From the NCBI RefSeq assembly GCF_050490315.1, contig NZ_JBNPEO010000014.1:1-64000 (forward strand): DNA of 64,000 bases, given 5' to 3'. Below, piece after piece: positions 40,298 to 49,721 of the stretch (position 1 is the first letter of the stretch; each line of letters begins with the position of its first letter). Position numbers and translations under genes: made by a program. The stretch is from JBNPEO01 sp050490315 (lineage in GTDB: Bacteria; Actinomycetota; Actinomycetes; Actinomycetales; Micrococcaceae). Below the pieces are notes generated by a model. That model was not told the origin of the DNA. It saw only the letters and a program-made list of their open reading frames with translations, and did no database searches.

Positions 40298-41494
40298 GTG
40301 ACTTCTTCCCCTCAATTGCGGTCGGCCGCGATCGCCACCTTTGTTGTGTTTGCCACCAACGGTTTGGTCTTTGCCAGCTGGGCTTCGCGAATCCCCGCGG
40401 TGACTCAAACCTTGCACCTCACCGCGGGCCAAATGGGGTCGCTTTTGCTGTGTACCGCCATCGGTTCGCTGCTTGCATTGCCCACCGCCGGTCTGGTGAT
40501 TGGGCGGATTGGAACAGCGAACACCATGCGCGCCGCGGGCGCCTTGGCGGCGTTGGCGGCTGTGGGGATTTCAGCGGCTCTGTGGCTGGAATCGGTGCCG
40601 CTGACCGCCGTCGCACTGTTTTTTATGGGTATTGGTATTGGCCTGTGGGATGTTACCCAAAATATTGAGGGCGCGGACGTTGAGCACCGCTTGGGGCGCA
40701 CCATCATGCCGCAATTTCATGCCGCGTTCAGCGGCGGGGCCTTTATTGGCGCGCTGGCCGGGGCCGGGTTGTCCCATCTAGGTGTGGGTTTGCCGCTCCA
40801 TTTGCTGGTAATTGCTGCCGTGGTAGTGGCAGTAGGTGCCGTAGCGCCACGCTACTTCCTGCCACACCAGCCAACACCAAAAACGGACGACGCCGGTGCC
40901 TCCAACCGCGGGCCCAGTGCCTGGAGTGAGGGCCGGACCATTTTGATTGGTGTGGTGGTTCTGGGGGCAACGTTGACCGAAGGTGCCGGAAACGATTGGA
41001 TCGCCAAGGCGGCAGTGGACGGGTTGCACACGAGTGAATCCACTGGCGCGCTCCTGTTTGCCGTATTTGTTGCAGGAATGACTGCGGTGCGCTTTGTGGG
41101 TGGACGGTTTATTGACCGCTTTGGCCGGGTTCCGGTGTTACGGGCAAGCATGATTGCTGCCGCCGCAGGCCTAGCGCTTTTTGTCTTCACTTCCACGCTG
41201 TGGGTCACCGTGATTGGTGCCATCTTGTGGGGCGCCGGTGCTGCCCTGGCCTTTCCTATGGGTATGTCTGCAGCGGCGGATGATCCCCGCCGCGCAGCTG
41301 CACGAGTCTCTGTGGTGTCCACGCTGGGATACATTGCTTTCCTGGCCGGGCCACCGCTTTTGGGCTACCTCGGGGACCTGACCGGAATTCGGATGGCTCT
41401 GTTGGCCATTGGTGGGCCGATCCTCTTGGCCCTCCTTCTTGCTGGCGCGGCCCGGCCCCTGACTTCAGAGTCCAGCAACGCTCCCACCGTTTAG
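40298..41494 (+). CDS. MFS transporter (YbjJ-like)
   Basis: A 398-residue, 12-helix transporter. The opening A-T-F-V-V-F-A-T-N-G-L-V-F-A-S-W-A-S-R-I-P and the first-half block G-I-G-I-G-L-W-D-V-T-Q-N-I-E-G are characteristic of the YbjJ-like branch, related to sugar-type MFS proteins. The second half repeats the motif F-V-G-G-R-F-I-D-R-F-G-R-V-P. It begins with GTG 50 bp after the ABC-F gene. Substrate unknown. Confidence 0.88.
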   Translation: MTSSPQLRSAAIATFVVFATNGLVFASWASRIPAVTQTLHLTAGQMGSLLLCTAIGSLLALPTAGLVIGRIGTANTMRAAGALAALAAVGISAALWLESVPLTAVALFFMGIGIGLWDVTQNIEGADVEHRLGRTIMPQFHAAFSGGAFIGALAGAGLSHLGVGLPLHLLVIAAVVVAVGAVAPRYFLPHQPTPKTDDAGASNRGPSAWSEGRTILIGVVVLGATLTEGAGNDWIAKAAVDGLHTSESTGALLFAVFVAGMTAVRFVGGRFIDRFGRVPVLRASMIAAAAGLALFVFTSTLWVTVIGAILWGAGAALAFPMGMSAAADDPRRAAARVSVVSTLGYIAFLAGPPLLGYLGDLTGIRMALLAIGGPILLALLLAGAARPLTSESSNAPTV

Positions 41495-41661
41495 CCGTCA
41501 TCCTGGCGGACTAGTGGATTAGCCGCAGAATCATCCGCGCGGTAGACGATTCCTTCCTTTCACCTCGGTAGCGTGGAGGTAGACCCCGGAATGCTGCGAT
41601 TGATGCACCGCAGTGCAGCCGGCGTTTCCCAGCAGGTCATTGAATGGAAAGGAACCCGGCG

Positions 41662-42588
41662 ATGATCGAAGTCAGCAATCTTTACAAAAAGTACGGCGAG
41701 AAAACTGCGGTGGACGGTGTCAGTTTTACCGTCCAACCGGGCAAGGTCACAGGCTTTTTGGGCCCGAACGGTGCAGGAAAATCAACCACCATGCGCATGA
41801 TTATGGGGCTGGACAAACCAAGCTCGGGCGAGGCCATCATCAACGGCCATCGCTACGCTGACTTACGTTCACCCTTGCATGAAGTGGGCGCACTCTTGGA
41901 CGCCAAAGCCGTGCACACCAGCCGTAGCGCGTACAACCACTTGCGCGCCATGGCCGCCACTCACAACATCCCCACCTCACGGGTCAACGAAGTTATTGAA
42001 ATGACTGGCCTGAGTGACGTTGCCAAAAAGAAGGCTGGTGGATTCTCGCTAGGCATGGGCCAACGGCTGGGTATTGCCAACGCACTCTTGGGTGACCCAC
42101 AAACACTGATCTTGGATGAACCGGTTAACGGTTTGGACCCAGAAGGTGTGCTGTGGGTTCGTAACTTGGCCCGCTACTTGGCCGGCCAGGGTAAAACAGT
42201 GTTTTTGTCCTCGCACTTAATGTCAGAAATGGCACAAACCGCAGATCACCTGATTGTGATTGGCCGTGGCCGCATCATTGCTGACGCTCCCATGGCCGAG
42301 GTCATCAAGGGCACCAGTCAGCGCCAGATTCTGGTCCGCACACAACAAGTGACGGAGTTGAGCGCACTTTTGGCCCGTGCAGGCGTGACAGTTACCCAGA
42401 AGCAGAGCGAAACCATTGAAGTTGCTGGGCTAGAGCCTCAAGAGATCGCCCAGCTGGCCCTGGACAATCGAGTTCTGGTCTACGAGCTCACACCACAAGC
42501 GACGTCCCTCGAGGACGCCTACTTCCAACTGACCAAGGATGAGGTTGAGTACCACTCTCACCTCGAGTCCACCCCGGAAGGAAAGTAA
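41662..42588 (+). CDS. ABC transporter ATP-binding protein
   Basis: A 308-residue ATPase. ATG 41662 is preferred to 41644, because AAAGGA lies eight bases before it and M-I-E-V-S-N-L is the standard beginning. Walker A is G-P-N-G-A-G-K-S-T; the signature is F-S-L-G-M-G-Q-R, a variant common in ABC-2 systems; Walker B is L-I-L-D-E-P-V-N-G-L-D. A C-terminal extension of about 90 residues follows. It is first in a four-gene operon with a permease, a histidine kinase and a response regulator. Confidence 0.92.
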   Translation: MIEVSNLYKKYGEKTAVDGVSFTVQPGKVTGFLGPNGAGKSTTMRMIMGLDKPSSGEAIINGHRYADLRSPLHEVGALLDAKAVHTSRSAYNHLRAMAATHNIPTSRVNEVIEMTGLSDVAKKKAGGFSLGMGQRLGIANALLGDPQTLILDEPVNGLDPEGVLWVRNLARYLAGQGKTVFLSSHLMSEMAQTADHLIVIGRGRIIADAPMAEVIKGTSQRQILVRTQQVTELSALLARAGVTVTQKQSETIEVAGLEPQEIAQLALDNRVLVYELTPQATSLEDAYFQLTKDEVEYHSHLESTPEGK

Positions 42589-42592
42589 CACC

Positions 42593-43495
42593 ATGTCTTC
42601 AACGGTTACAGCGAATAGCACTGTTCCCTCCTCAGCCGGCAAGCGCGCCCAATCCGGTGTGAGCTTTGCTGGTGTATTGCGTTCCGAGTGGATCAAACTC
42701 TGGTCGCTGCTCTCTACCCGCCTACTGATCCTCATTTCCTTCGTGGCTATGGTGGGAGTCGGTGTGCTTTCGGCGCTGGTGCGGTACACCTTCCTTAACA
42801 ATCAGGCAGAACAAGCCCGAGCTCAGGGTATGGAATTGACCCAAGAGCAGCTATCTCAAACCATGCCTGCCGGCTCGGGCCTAGAGCTATACAACCTTCC
42901 GAATGCGGGAATGCAGATCGGTGTTCTTGTATTGGGAACCCTTGCGGTGATGTTTATCGCGAGTGAATACTCCACAGGCATGATCCGCTCCAGTGTCACG
43001 GCGGTGCCCAAACGTCTCCCAGTCTTCGCGGCTAAGGCGATCATTTTGGTAGTGATTTCCTACATTCTGGCCGCCATTGCCGGCGTCGTAACTTTTGCCC
43101 TCTCCAAGCCCATGTTTGCTGCTCTGCCGGTGGACATGGACTGGAGTACGGATGGGGTGATGTACTCGGTCTTTACGGGCGGACTTTATGTTGCTGGCGT
43201 GGCCCTGATCGGTTTGTCACTGGGTACGCTGCTGCGTAATTCGGCTGGTGGCGTGACGGTTCTGATCGCTATTTTCTTTGTGGTCAGCATTGCCGCGGGC
43301 TTCCTGTCTCTGGTGCCGGGGGAGTTTTGGAAGTACGTTCCCCAGTACTTGCCCGCTGAGAGCGGCGGAAGATTCCTAGCCCTCGGGCACGCGGACGGTG
43401 TGGTTGATCCAGGACTAGCTGGCTTGATTTTCCTGGGTTGGGTGCTGGTATTTGTGATCCCGGCAGTCGTTCTGCTCAAGAAGCGCGACGTTTAG
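42593..43495 (+). CDS. ABC-2 type transporter permease
   Basis: A 300-residue membrane protein with six helices. A soluble N-terminus ends in V-L-R-S-E-W-I-K-L-W-S-L-L-S-T-R, the typical lead-in of ABC-2 permeases, and E-Y-S-T-G-M-I-R-S-S-V follows helix 2. The frame opens earlier, but ATG 42593 follows the ATPase stop by four bases and has GGAAGGAAAG upstream. Together with the ATPase it forms an exporter. The linked two-component system suggests it answers an envelope-active compound. Confidence 0.9.
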   Translation: MSSTVTANSTVPSSAGKRAQSGVSFAGVLRSEWIKLWSLLSTRLLILISFVAMVGVGVLSALVRYTFLNNQAEQARAQGMELTQEQLSQTMPAGSGLELYNLPNAGMQIGVLVLGTLAVMFIASEYSTGMIRSSVTAVPKRLPVFAAKAIILVVISYILAAIAGVVTFALSKPMFAALPVDMDWSTDGVMYSVFTGGLYVAGVALIGLSLGTLLRNSAGGVTVLIAIFFVVSIAAGFLSLVPGEFWKYVPQYLPAESGGRFLALGHADGVVDPGLAGLIFLGWVLVFVIPAVVLLKKRDV

Positions 43496-43509
43496 AGAAG
43501 CCAGTTACC

Positions 43510-44826
43510 GTGAAGCACCAAAAAGCAGCGGCTGGACCCGGTACCTTCGTGGCGCCGGGTTCAGCTGCTGGGGCGGCAGTTGCCAGCACTTTCGCTGAAA
43601 TTAGCGCGCGGCGACGGGGCAAAATTCGCCGCTATTTCTTTGAACATCCACGTGTTATGGATGCGGCCGTAGTGGCGACTTATGTGCTTCTGGCGCTATT
43701 GAGCTTGGCGAGCGCTGCCACGGAGTCGCATCTGATTTCACCGTTCGCCATGGCAGGGATTGCTGTGGCGTTGTTCTTCCGGAGACGTTGGCCCGTCCCG
43801 GTTCTGGCAGTGGTGGCGGCGCTGGAAGTTGTCTCGGCTATCGGCAACTTCTGGGGCTCGAATGTCAGTTCTGGCCTGTGGTTTGCCCTGTATGCAGTAG
43901 CCGTGGTGTATCGCCGAGTGACCGCTTTGATAGCCACCCTCGTGGCCTCCCTGGCGCTGGTGTTGAGTTATTTTTTCTTCGCTTCATTGCCGGACGTTGT
44001 TGTGGAGGCTGGCTCGTGGGGCCGATCCGATGAGGGCATTCGGCCGGAGAATTTGGGCTATGTGGTGGTGGTTGTTGCTGTCACGATTATGCTCTCCAAC
44101 GTGATTGCCGCTGGAGTGGGAATGGCCGTAAAGCAGCGCCGCGAGCATGAGGCTGAGGTGGCTGCGTGGGCTACCCGAACGGCTGAGCTGGGGGTCTTGG
44201 GGGAACGTAACCGGATTGCCCGGGAGATGCATGATGTTGTTGCCCACTCCCTCACGGTGATGATTTCACTCTCCGATGGTGCCTCCGTGGTGATGAAGAA
44301 GTCTCCGGAGCGGGCTGCAGAGGTTCTGGCGGAGTTGTCCCGGACGGGACGCACAGCGCTGGCGGACATGCGCCGGGTGTTGGGGGTCCTGCGGGAAGCG
44401 GCCGACGGCGACACCGCACCGCGTGGGCCCCTCACCGTTGCGGGGGATCTAGAGCGGATGCTGGAGGGTTTCCGGACGGCCGGATTGCCACTGCACTACT
44501 CCTACACAGGCCCAGCTTTGCCGGAGGACACTGCCTTTAGGCTGACCGTGTACCGGATTGTTCAAGAGTCTCTTACTAATTCCTTGCGGTATGCCCGGGG
44601 GCTGCGCAGGGTTGACTTGGTGATTGCGCGTGTTGATAACAGCGTGACTATCCGGGTGGATGACGACGGTGCGCGAAGCGATAATTCTTCCCAAGGGACG
44701 GGCCGTGGGATCGCCGGAATGCATGAACGGGCCGGCATATATTCGGGGTCGGTTAAGGCTGGCCCCAAAACTGGCGGTGGCTGGAACGTCACGGCAGTAC
44801 TCAACTACCAAGGAGATTCTGCATGA
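43510..44826 (+). CDS. Sensor histidine kinase (HisKA_3/NarL type)
   Basis: A 438-residue kinase beginning at GTG 43510, 14 bases after the permease stop. Five to six membrane helices (about 55-210) form the sensor part. The dimerisation helix carries the phospho-accepting histidine in R-E-M-H-D-V-V-A-H-S-L, the HisKA_3 form, and the ATPase domain has D-D-D-G-A-R and G-R-G-I-A-G-M-H-E-R. The TGA overlaps the regulator ATG. The plan resembles kinases that control the neighbouring ABC exporters. Confidence 0.92.
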   Translation: MKHQKAAAGPGTFVAPGSAAGAAVASTFAEISARRRGKIRRYFFEHPRVMDAAVVATYVLLALLSLASAATESHLISPFAMAGIAVALFFRRRWPVPVLAVVAALEVVSAIGNFWGSNVSSGLWFALYAVAVVYRRVTALIATLVASLALVLSYFFFASLPDVVVEAGSWGRSDEGIRPENLGYVVVVVAVTIMLSNVIAAGVGMAVKQRREHEAEVAAWATRTAELGVLGERNRIAREMHDVVAHSLTVMISLSDGASVVMKKSPERAAEVLAELSRTGRTALADMRRVLGVLREAADGDTAPRGPLTVAGDLERMLEGFRTAGLPLHYSYTGPALPEDTAFRLTVYRIVQESLTNSLRYARGLRRVDLVIARVDNSVTIRVDDDGARSDNSSQGTGRGIAGMHERAGIYSGSVKAGPKTGGGWNVTAVLNYQGDSA

Positions 44827-45539
44827 TGGATAGCGAAGACTCGTTTGAGGGCCGTGGTCCCATCCGGATTCTGTTGGTAGACGATCAGCCCTTGCTGCGG
44901 ATGGGGTTTGGCCTCATCCTGGAGGGTGAACCGGATTTGCAGGTGGTGGGTGAGGCCTCCGATGGTGCTGAAGCGGTTCGTCAGGTGGCTGCGTTAAATC
45001 CGGACGTAGTGCTCATGGATGTGCGGATGCCGGTCAAGGACGGAATTGAAGCTACCCGGGAGATTGTGGCTTCGGGCGCTTGCGCACGGGTGATTATTCT
45101 GACCACCTTTGACCTTGATGAGTATGCCTTCTCGGGATTGCAGGCTGGGGCTTCGGCGTTTTTGCTCAAAGACGTGGCGCCGGAGGAACTGGTCAACGCA
45201 GTCCGCTTGGTTGCGAGTGGCGATGCCGTAGTGGCGCCTCGTGTGACGCAAAGATTGTTGGAGACGTACGTGCGGCGTGAGGGTGGAGTGCCCGGCATTG
45301 GCGCGGCGCGCCGGGATCCGCTGCTGGACGACCTAACCCCGCGTGAGACTGAGGTCCTGCGGACGCTCGCTGAGGGGCTATCCAATGCGGAAATCGCTGC
45401 GAAGTTCTTCCTTTCCGAAGCCACGGTGAAAACCCACGTGCGCCGGATCCTGACCAAACTCCATTTGCGTGACCGGGTTCAGGCAGTTGTGTACGCGTAC
45501 GAGACCGGCCTAGTGGTCCCGAGCAACCCGGACTACTAG
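44823..45539 (+). CDS. NarL/FixJ-family response regulator
   Basis: A 238-residue regulator with receiver domain (I-L-L-V-D-D-Q-P, phospho-acceptor in V-V-L-M-D-V-R-M-P, and L-L-K-D) and LuxR-type helix-turn-helix (L-T-P-R-E-T-E-V-L-R-T-L-A-E-G-L-S-N-A-E-I-A). ATGA overlap couples it to its kinase. It presumably activates its own operon. A perfect 19-bp hairpin follows the stop codon by one base. Confidence 0.94.
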   Translation: MMDSEDSFEGRGPIRILLVDDQPLLRMGFGLILEGEPDLQVVGEASDGAEAVRQVAALNPDVVLMDVRMPVKDGIEATREIVASGACARVIILTTFDLDEYAFSGLQAGASAFLLKDVAPEELVNAVRLVASGDAVVAPRVTQRLLETYVRREGGVPGIGAARRDPLLDDLTPRETEVLRTLAEGLSNAEIAAKFFLSEATVKTHVRRILTKLHLRDRVQAVVYAYETGLVVPSNPDY

Positions 45540-45540
45540 C

Positions 45541-45602
45541 GCCGAGTGGGTAGATAACGGCCCTTAGAACTCCGTGTAAACGACGTTATCTACCCACTCG
45601 GC
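45541..45602. repeat. Hairpin repeat family 1, copy 1 (19-bp perfect arms)
   Basis: GCCGAGTGGGTAGATAACG (45541-45559) and its exact complement (45584-45602) enclose a 24-base loop. No T-run follows. A close copy lies at 46082-46143, so this is a dispersed REP-like element rather than a unique terminator, though it may stop transcription. Confidence 0.8.
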
Positions 45603-45671
45603 GAGCTCCTAGGCCAGAACCTACGGACTCAAAGCAACTCACGCGAAGCAACGGAAAAGGAGATTCGCTGG

Positions 45672-46094
45672 ATGACTGAACTGAGTGTCGGCGCGCTGCA
45701 CCACGTTGAGCTGTGGGTACCCAACTTTGCGAGGGCCGAGGAAGAGTGGGGTTGGCTGCTGACAAAACTTGGCTACCAGGAATTCCAAAACTGGCCCAAG
45801 GGGCGGAGTTGGCGGCTTGGTCCCACTTATCTGGTGCTTGAAGAGTCACCGGATTTAAGCGGCATCGCTCATGAACGCACGCTTCCAGGCCTGAACCACC
45901 TTGCCTTTCACGCAGGCACAGCGGCGCAAGTAGATGCACTGGCCGCCGAGGCCCTTGAGCACGGTTGGGCCGCTATGTTTGCCGATAAGTATCCATACGC
46001 CGGTGGTGCTGGAAATTACGCGGCTTTTATGGAGAACTCCGATGGTTTTGAAGTGGAGCTCGTTGCCGCGCCGCTTCCTTTGCCGAATGGGTAG
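45672..46094 (+). CDS. VOC/glyoxalase-superfamily protein
   Basis: A 140-residue single-domain protein of the vicinal oxygen chelate fold. The opening L-H-H-V-E-L-W-V, the middle G-L-N-H-L-A-F-H and the end F-M-E-N-S-D-G-F-E-V-E-L-V supply His and Glu residues in the usual metal positions. Small members act as isomerases, dioxygenases or resistance proteins; no specific substrate is suggested. The last codons (P-N-G-stop) lie inside the second copy of hairpin family 1. Confidence 0.82.
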   Translation: MTELSVGALHHVELWVPNFARAEEEWGWLLTKLGYQEFQNWPKGRSWRLGPTYLVLEESPDLSGIAHERTLPGLNHLAFHAGTAAQVDALAAEALEHGWAAMFADKYPYAGGAGNYAAFMENSDGFEVELVAAPLPLPNG

Positions 46095-46143
46095 ATAACG
46101 TCGCTTTGAGGAAGTTCTAAGGGACGTTATCAACCCATTCGGC
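46082..46143. repeat. Hairpin repeat family 1, copy 2
   Basis: GCCGAATGGGTAGATAACG (46082-46100) pairs with CGTTATCAACCCATTCGGC (46125-46143) with one mismatch and the same 24-base loop length as copy 1. It overlaps the last codons of the VOC gene. Confidence 0.8.
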
Positions 46144-46426
46144 GGAAGGGGGCAGGAAGGGGAGCGGGATTGTTGGCACCAGAGCGCTGGATCATGCTGG
46201 TGAGTGAGGCACTCGTCACGTGACCAAAGTGCTTGATAGACAACTTTCGTTGAGTGAAAGTGCGTTCCCTTGTGAAAACACCCTGTAAAAGCTGCGTAAC
46301 TTTGGGCAGGTGCACCAGTGGATCCGCTGCCCTCGCACATAGTGTGAGAATTCGATGTGGCCCACAGCACACGCGAATACCGCGAATGATGCTGATGGGG
46401 TGTGAATAGCGATCTATGGAGTACCC
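46144..46426. other. Intergenic upstream of the amino-acid permease
   Basis: After the hairpin repeat (46082-46143) this stretch holds no supported gene. It becomes A/T-richer from 46230 on and must contain the permease promoter. I see no clear operator or leader structure. Confidence 0.4.
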
Positions 46427-47824
46427 GTGCAAGCTCAGCAAGAACTCTCGAAGACTTTGAAACCGAGGCACCTGTCCATGATCGCCATCGCTGGCGTGAT
46501 CGGAGCGGGCCTGTTTGTTGGTTCCGGCGCTGCAATTCAGCAGGCTGGGCCGGGCATTCTTGTGGCCTATGCCGCTGCAGGCATTGTGGTGATTCTTGTG
46601 ATGCGAATGCTCGGCGAAATGGCCGCAGCCAACCCGGAAACCGGCTCATTCTCCACCTACGCGGACAAAGCTTTGGGCCGATGGGCCGGCTTCAGCATCG
46701 GCTGGCTCTACGCCTGGTTCTGGATCATTGTGCTCGGTATCGAGGCCACGGCCGGCGCTGCGATTATGCACCGGTGGGTTCCAGGAATCGATCAGTGGGT
46801 GTGGGCGCTGCTCCTGATGGTCGTCTTGACGTTGACCAACTTGGGTTCCGTAAAGTCCTATGGCGAATTTGAGTTCTGGTTTGCCTCGATCAAGGTGGCG
46901 GCAATCGTTCTGTTTCTCCTCTTTGGTATCGCCGCCATCTTGGGCCTAATCCCCGGCGTCCCGGCTCCAGGCCTCAGCAACCTTGTGGACCACGGCGGTT
47001 TCTTCCCCAACGGCCCGGGCGCTGTTCTAGCTGGCGTTCTTGTTGTTGTCTTCTCCTTCTTCGGAGCAGAAATTGCCACCATTGCTGCCGGCGAATCCGA
47101 GAATCCCGTGGATGCCGTCAAAAAGGCCGTGAAGTCTACTGTCTGGCGCATTTTGGTGTTCTACATCGGCTCCATCGCCATCGTTGTTACCCTCTTGCCG
47201 TGGAACGATGCTTCCGTCGCCAAGAGCCCCTACGTTGCAGTGATCGAACTCTTCGGCATCCCCGGCGCCGGCACCATCATGGACATCGTGGTGCTGACCT
47301 CAGTTCTCTCCTGCCTGAACTCCGGCCTCTACACCGCCAGCCGGATGCTCTTCTCCCTCGCACGCCGCGGTGACGCCCCACAGTCCTGGACCCGAATATC
47401 CAAAACTGGCGTCCCGGCGTCGGCCGTTCTAGCCTCTACCGTGGTGGGCTTTATTACCGTTGGCCTGAACTACATCGCCCCGGACACAGTGTTTCTGTTC
47501 CTGGTCAACACTTCCGGTGCCATCGCCCTGTTTGTGTGGCTGGTTATTGCAGCCTCGCAACTGATTCTCCGCAAGCGCATGGGTGCTGCAGCTAAAGCAT
47601 TGCCGCTGAAAATGTGGGCCTTCCCGTACCTCACGTGGCTCGCCATCATCGCCATTGTTGCCTTGCTTATTGGCATGGTGATCCTGGAGGACACACGCGA
47701 CGAACTCCTCCTTTCCGTAGCCTTGGCCGCGGTTGTAGTAGGGATCGGCGTCTGGCGTTACCGCAAGGGCAGCAGCCAAAACGCACGTGCCGACGAGGCC
47801 GCACGCGTAGACGCTGGCGTCTAA
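46427..47824 (+). CDS. Amino-acid permease (APC superfamily)
   Basis: A 465-residue, 12-helix permease of the amino acid transporter family (AAT/GabP-AroP type). Helix 1 has the consensus I-A-I-A-G-V-I-G-A-G-L-F-V-G-S-G-A-A-I. The E-M-A-A-A-N-P-E-T-G-S-F-S-T-Y-A block follows helix 2, and F-G-A-E-I-A-T-I-A-A-G-E-S-E-N-P is the helix 6 end. It imports amino acids by proton symport; GABA or aromatic amino acids are likely classes, but the exact one is open. The start is GTG. Confidence 0.92.
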   Translation: MQAQQELSKTLKPRHLSMIAIAGVIGAGLFVGSGAAIQQAGPGILVAYAAAGIVVILVMRMLGEMAAANPETGSFSTYADKALGRWAGFSIGWLYAWFWIIVLGIEATAGAAIMHRWVPGIDQWVWALLLMVVLTLTNLGSVKSYGEFEFWFASIKVAAIVLFLLFGIAAILGLIPGVPAPGLSNLVDHGGFFPNGPGAVLAGVLVVVFSFFGAEIATIAAGESENPVDAVKKAVKSTVWRILVFYIGSIAIVVTLLPWNDASVAKSPYVAVIELFGIPGAGTIMDIVVLTSVLSCLNSGLYTASRMLFSLARRGDAPQSWTRISKTGVPASAVLASTVVGFITVGLNYIAPDTVFLFLVNTSGAIALFVWLVIAASQLILRKRMGAAAKALPLKMWAFPYLTWLAIIAIVALLIGMVILEDTRDELLLSVALAAVVVGIGVWRYRKGSSQNARADEAARVDAGV

Positions 47825-47834
47825 ACTCGAAGCT

Positions 47835-49142
47835 ATGGCTTCAGAATCCTCCGCTCTTACCCACATCCAGGACCTCGGCGCGTATGTCAGCGCCTCGCCG
47901 TCGAGCTTTCACGCAGTGCGCGAAGCTGCGCGTCGGTTAGACGCCGCGGGGTTCACGGCACTGGATGAGAGTAAGGATTGGGGAACGACGGCGGCCGGCG
48001 GGCACTACATCATCCGGGACGGTGCACTCATCGCCTGGGTGACGCCCGACAGCGCCGGCCCCACAACACCGTTCAACATCCTTGGCGCGCACACGGATTC
48101 GCCGTCCTTCAAGCTCAAGCCGAAGCCCACCACCGGTGTTCACGGTTGGTTGCAGGCCGGCGTTGAGGTGTACGGCGGTCCGCTACTTAACTCGTGGCTG
48201 GACCGCGAACTGCGCCTCGCCGGGCGTTTAGTGCTCGACGACGGCACTGACGTTTTGGCGGCAACTGGCCCTGCGCTACGCTTCCCGCAGCTCGCCATCC
48301 ACCTGGATCGTGGCGTGAATGACGGTATGACCTTGGACAAGCAGCGTCACATGAATCCCGTGTGGGGGCTGGGCGACCCAAGGCAGGAGGACGTGCTGGC
48401 ATTGCTGGCAGCCAATGCCGAGGGTGCTCCGGTGGACCCGGCACGCATTGCTGGTTATGACGTGGTGGTTGCTGACACTCAGGAGCCGCGGGTGTTTGGC
48501 GGCAAGGATGAGTTCTTCGCATCCGGCCGCTTGGATAACCTCTCGGCAACTCATGCGGGTCTGGCCGCGTTGATCGCCCACGCTCAGTCACCTGCGGAGG
48601 CGGGTGCACCGATTGCGGTACTGGCCGCTTTTGATCACGAAGAAATCGGATCCGGTTCGCGCTCAGGTGCCTGCGGGCCGATCCTTGAGGACGTTCTGAC
48701 GCGCCTTTCTGATGGTCTGGGCGCGACGATGAGCCAGCGGCGGCAAGCGATTGCGGCGTCGTTCTGTGTTTCTGCAGACGCCGGACATGCAGTCCACCCC
48801 AACTACTCCGAGCGGCACGATCCCGCCAACCATCCCGTACTCAACGGTGGCCCGCTGCTGAAGATCAACGCGAACCAGCGCTATGCCACGGACGCGGTGG
48901 GGGCTGCGTTCTGGGCGCGGTTGTGCGGCGAGGCGAGTGTGCCGTACCAAGAGTTCGTCTCCAACAATGATGTTCCGTGTGGTTCTACGATTGGCCCGCT
49001 CACTGCCACCCGCTTGGGAATCCGGACCGTGGATGTTGGAGTTGCCTTGCTCTCGATGCATTCGGCCCGCGAGATGTGCGGCGTTGAAGATCCGCATCAC
49101 CTCGCCAAGGTGGCCGAGCTATTCTTCAGGACCGCTGCGTAG
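47835..49142 (+). CDS. apeB: M18-family aminopeptidase
   Basis: A 435-residue cytosolic zinc aminopeptidase. Metal ligands are visible in order: L-G-A-H-T-D-S-P, S-G-R-L-D-N-L-S, F-D-H-E-E-I-G-S-G-S, S-A-D-A-G-H-A and the final L-S-M-H-S-A-R-E-M. These are the complete signature of M18 (aspartyl aminopeptidase family). Length is typical. It begins ten bases after the permease stop, so peptide breakdown and amino-acid transport may share a transcript. Confidence 0.93.
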   Translation: MASESSALTHIQDLGAYVSASPSSFHAVREAARRLDAAGFTALDESKDWGTTAAGGHYIIRDGALIAWVTPDSAGPTTPFNILGAHTDSPSFKLKPKPTTGVHGWLQAGVEVYGGPLLNSWLDRELRLAGRLVLDDGTDVLAATGPALRFPQLAIHLDRGVNDGMTLDKQRHMNPVWGLGDPRQEDVLALLAANAEGAPVDPARIAGYDVVVADTQEPRVFGGKDEFFASGRLDNLSATHAGLAALIAHAQSPAEAGAPIAVLAAFDHEEIGSGSRSGACGPILEDVLTRLSDGLGATMSQRRQAIAASFCVSADAGHAVHPNYSERHDPANHPVLNGGPLLKINANQRYATDAVGAAFWARLCGEASVPYQEFVSNNDVPCGSTIGPLTATRLGIRTVDVGVALLSMHSAREMCGVEDPHHLAKVAELFFRTAA

Positions 49143-49186
49143 CGTCACCTGGTCCCGAAGCGCCTGGATTCTACAAAGCCCAGGTT

Positions 49187-49558
49187 CTAGAGCGCCCAGG
49201 GACCAAAGCGGCCCCACGCAACCACTGCGCAAAGTAATGCCAGGATCACGTTGAAGATGATGGCCGGGTATTCGCCGCGACGGTAATGGGTCACGGCGGC
49301 AAGGATCATCACCACGGCCAGCGCGGCGGCGGCAAGGGGCGTCAGCCACGTGGCGATACCCGTTGCTGCCGGCAGGATCAGGCCCAAGCCGCCCAAGACT
49401 TCTGCTGCACCAATCGAGCGCACTGTGGACGCGGAGACGTTATCCACCCAGCCCATTTTGCTGGCCAGTTTTTCCTTTGCCTGGATGGTTTTTAGGGTTC
49501 CCGCCATCACAAAAAGCACAGCTAGCAGGCCTTGGAGAATCCAGAGAAATACGTTCAT
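49187..49558 (-). CDS. DoxX-family small membrane protein
   Basis: A 123-residue protein with four membrane helices. The start I-L-Q-G-L-L-A-V-L-F-V-M-A-G-T-L-K, the G-A-A-E-V-L-G-G-L-G-L-I-L-P block and A-V-T-H-Y-R-R-G-E-Y fit the DoxX/DoxX-like family. Function of the family is unsettled (redox or membrane-associated roles). It is convergent with the aminopeptidase gene. Confidence 0.85.
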   Translation of the reverse strand: MNVFLWILQGLLAVLFVMAGTLKTIQAKEKLASKMGWVDNVSASTVRSIGAAEVLGGLGLILPAATGIATWLTPLAAAALAVVMILAAVTHYRRGEYPAIIFNVILALLCAVVAWGRFGPWAL

Positions 49559-49586
49559 AACCGTGTCCTTCTAAGTGGGCGCAGCA

Positions 49587-49601
49587 CTAGTTAGCTAGGC
49601 C
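49587..49601. repeat. 15-bp direct repeat, left copy
   Basis: CTAGTTAGCTAGGCC here is identical to 51703-51717. On the minus strand the surrounding bases read L-V-I-G-L-A-N-stop, the same C-terminal residues as the DUF1345 gene, so this is a short duplicated gene end. The two copies bracket the NTF2-like and NCS1 genes. Confidence 0.65.
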
Positions 49602-49721
49602 GATCACCAGTCGCAATTCTCCCACGTAATACTTGTTGCCTAATATGCACTGCCTGATGTTTACTGGTTACCACGCGGCATGTGACCGACAGCACATAAG
49701 TGATTCAAAGGGGGAATTTCC

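Noticed and set aside
45541..45602. Simple intrinsic terminator after the response-regulator gene
   Set aside because: The stem is strong but lacks a T-run on either strand, and a close copy 540 bp away shows it is a repeat family.
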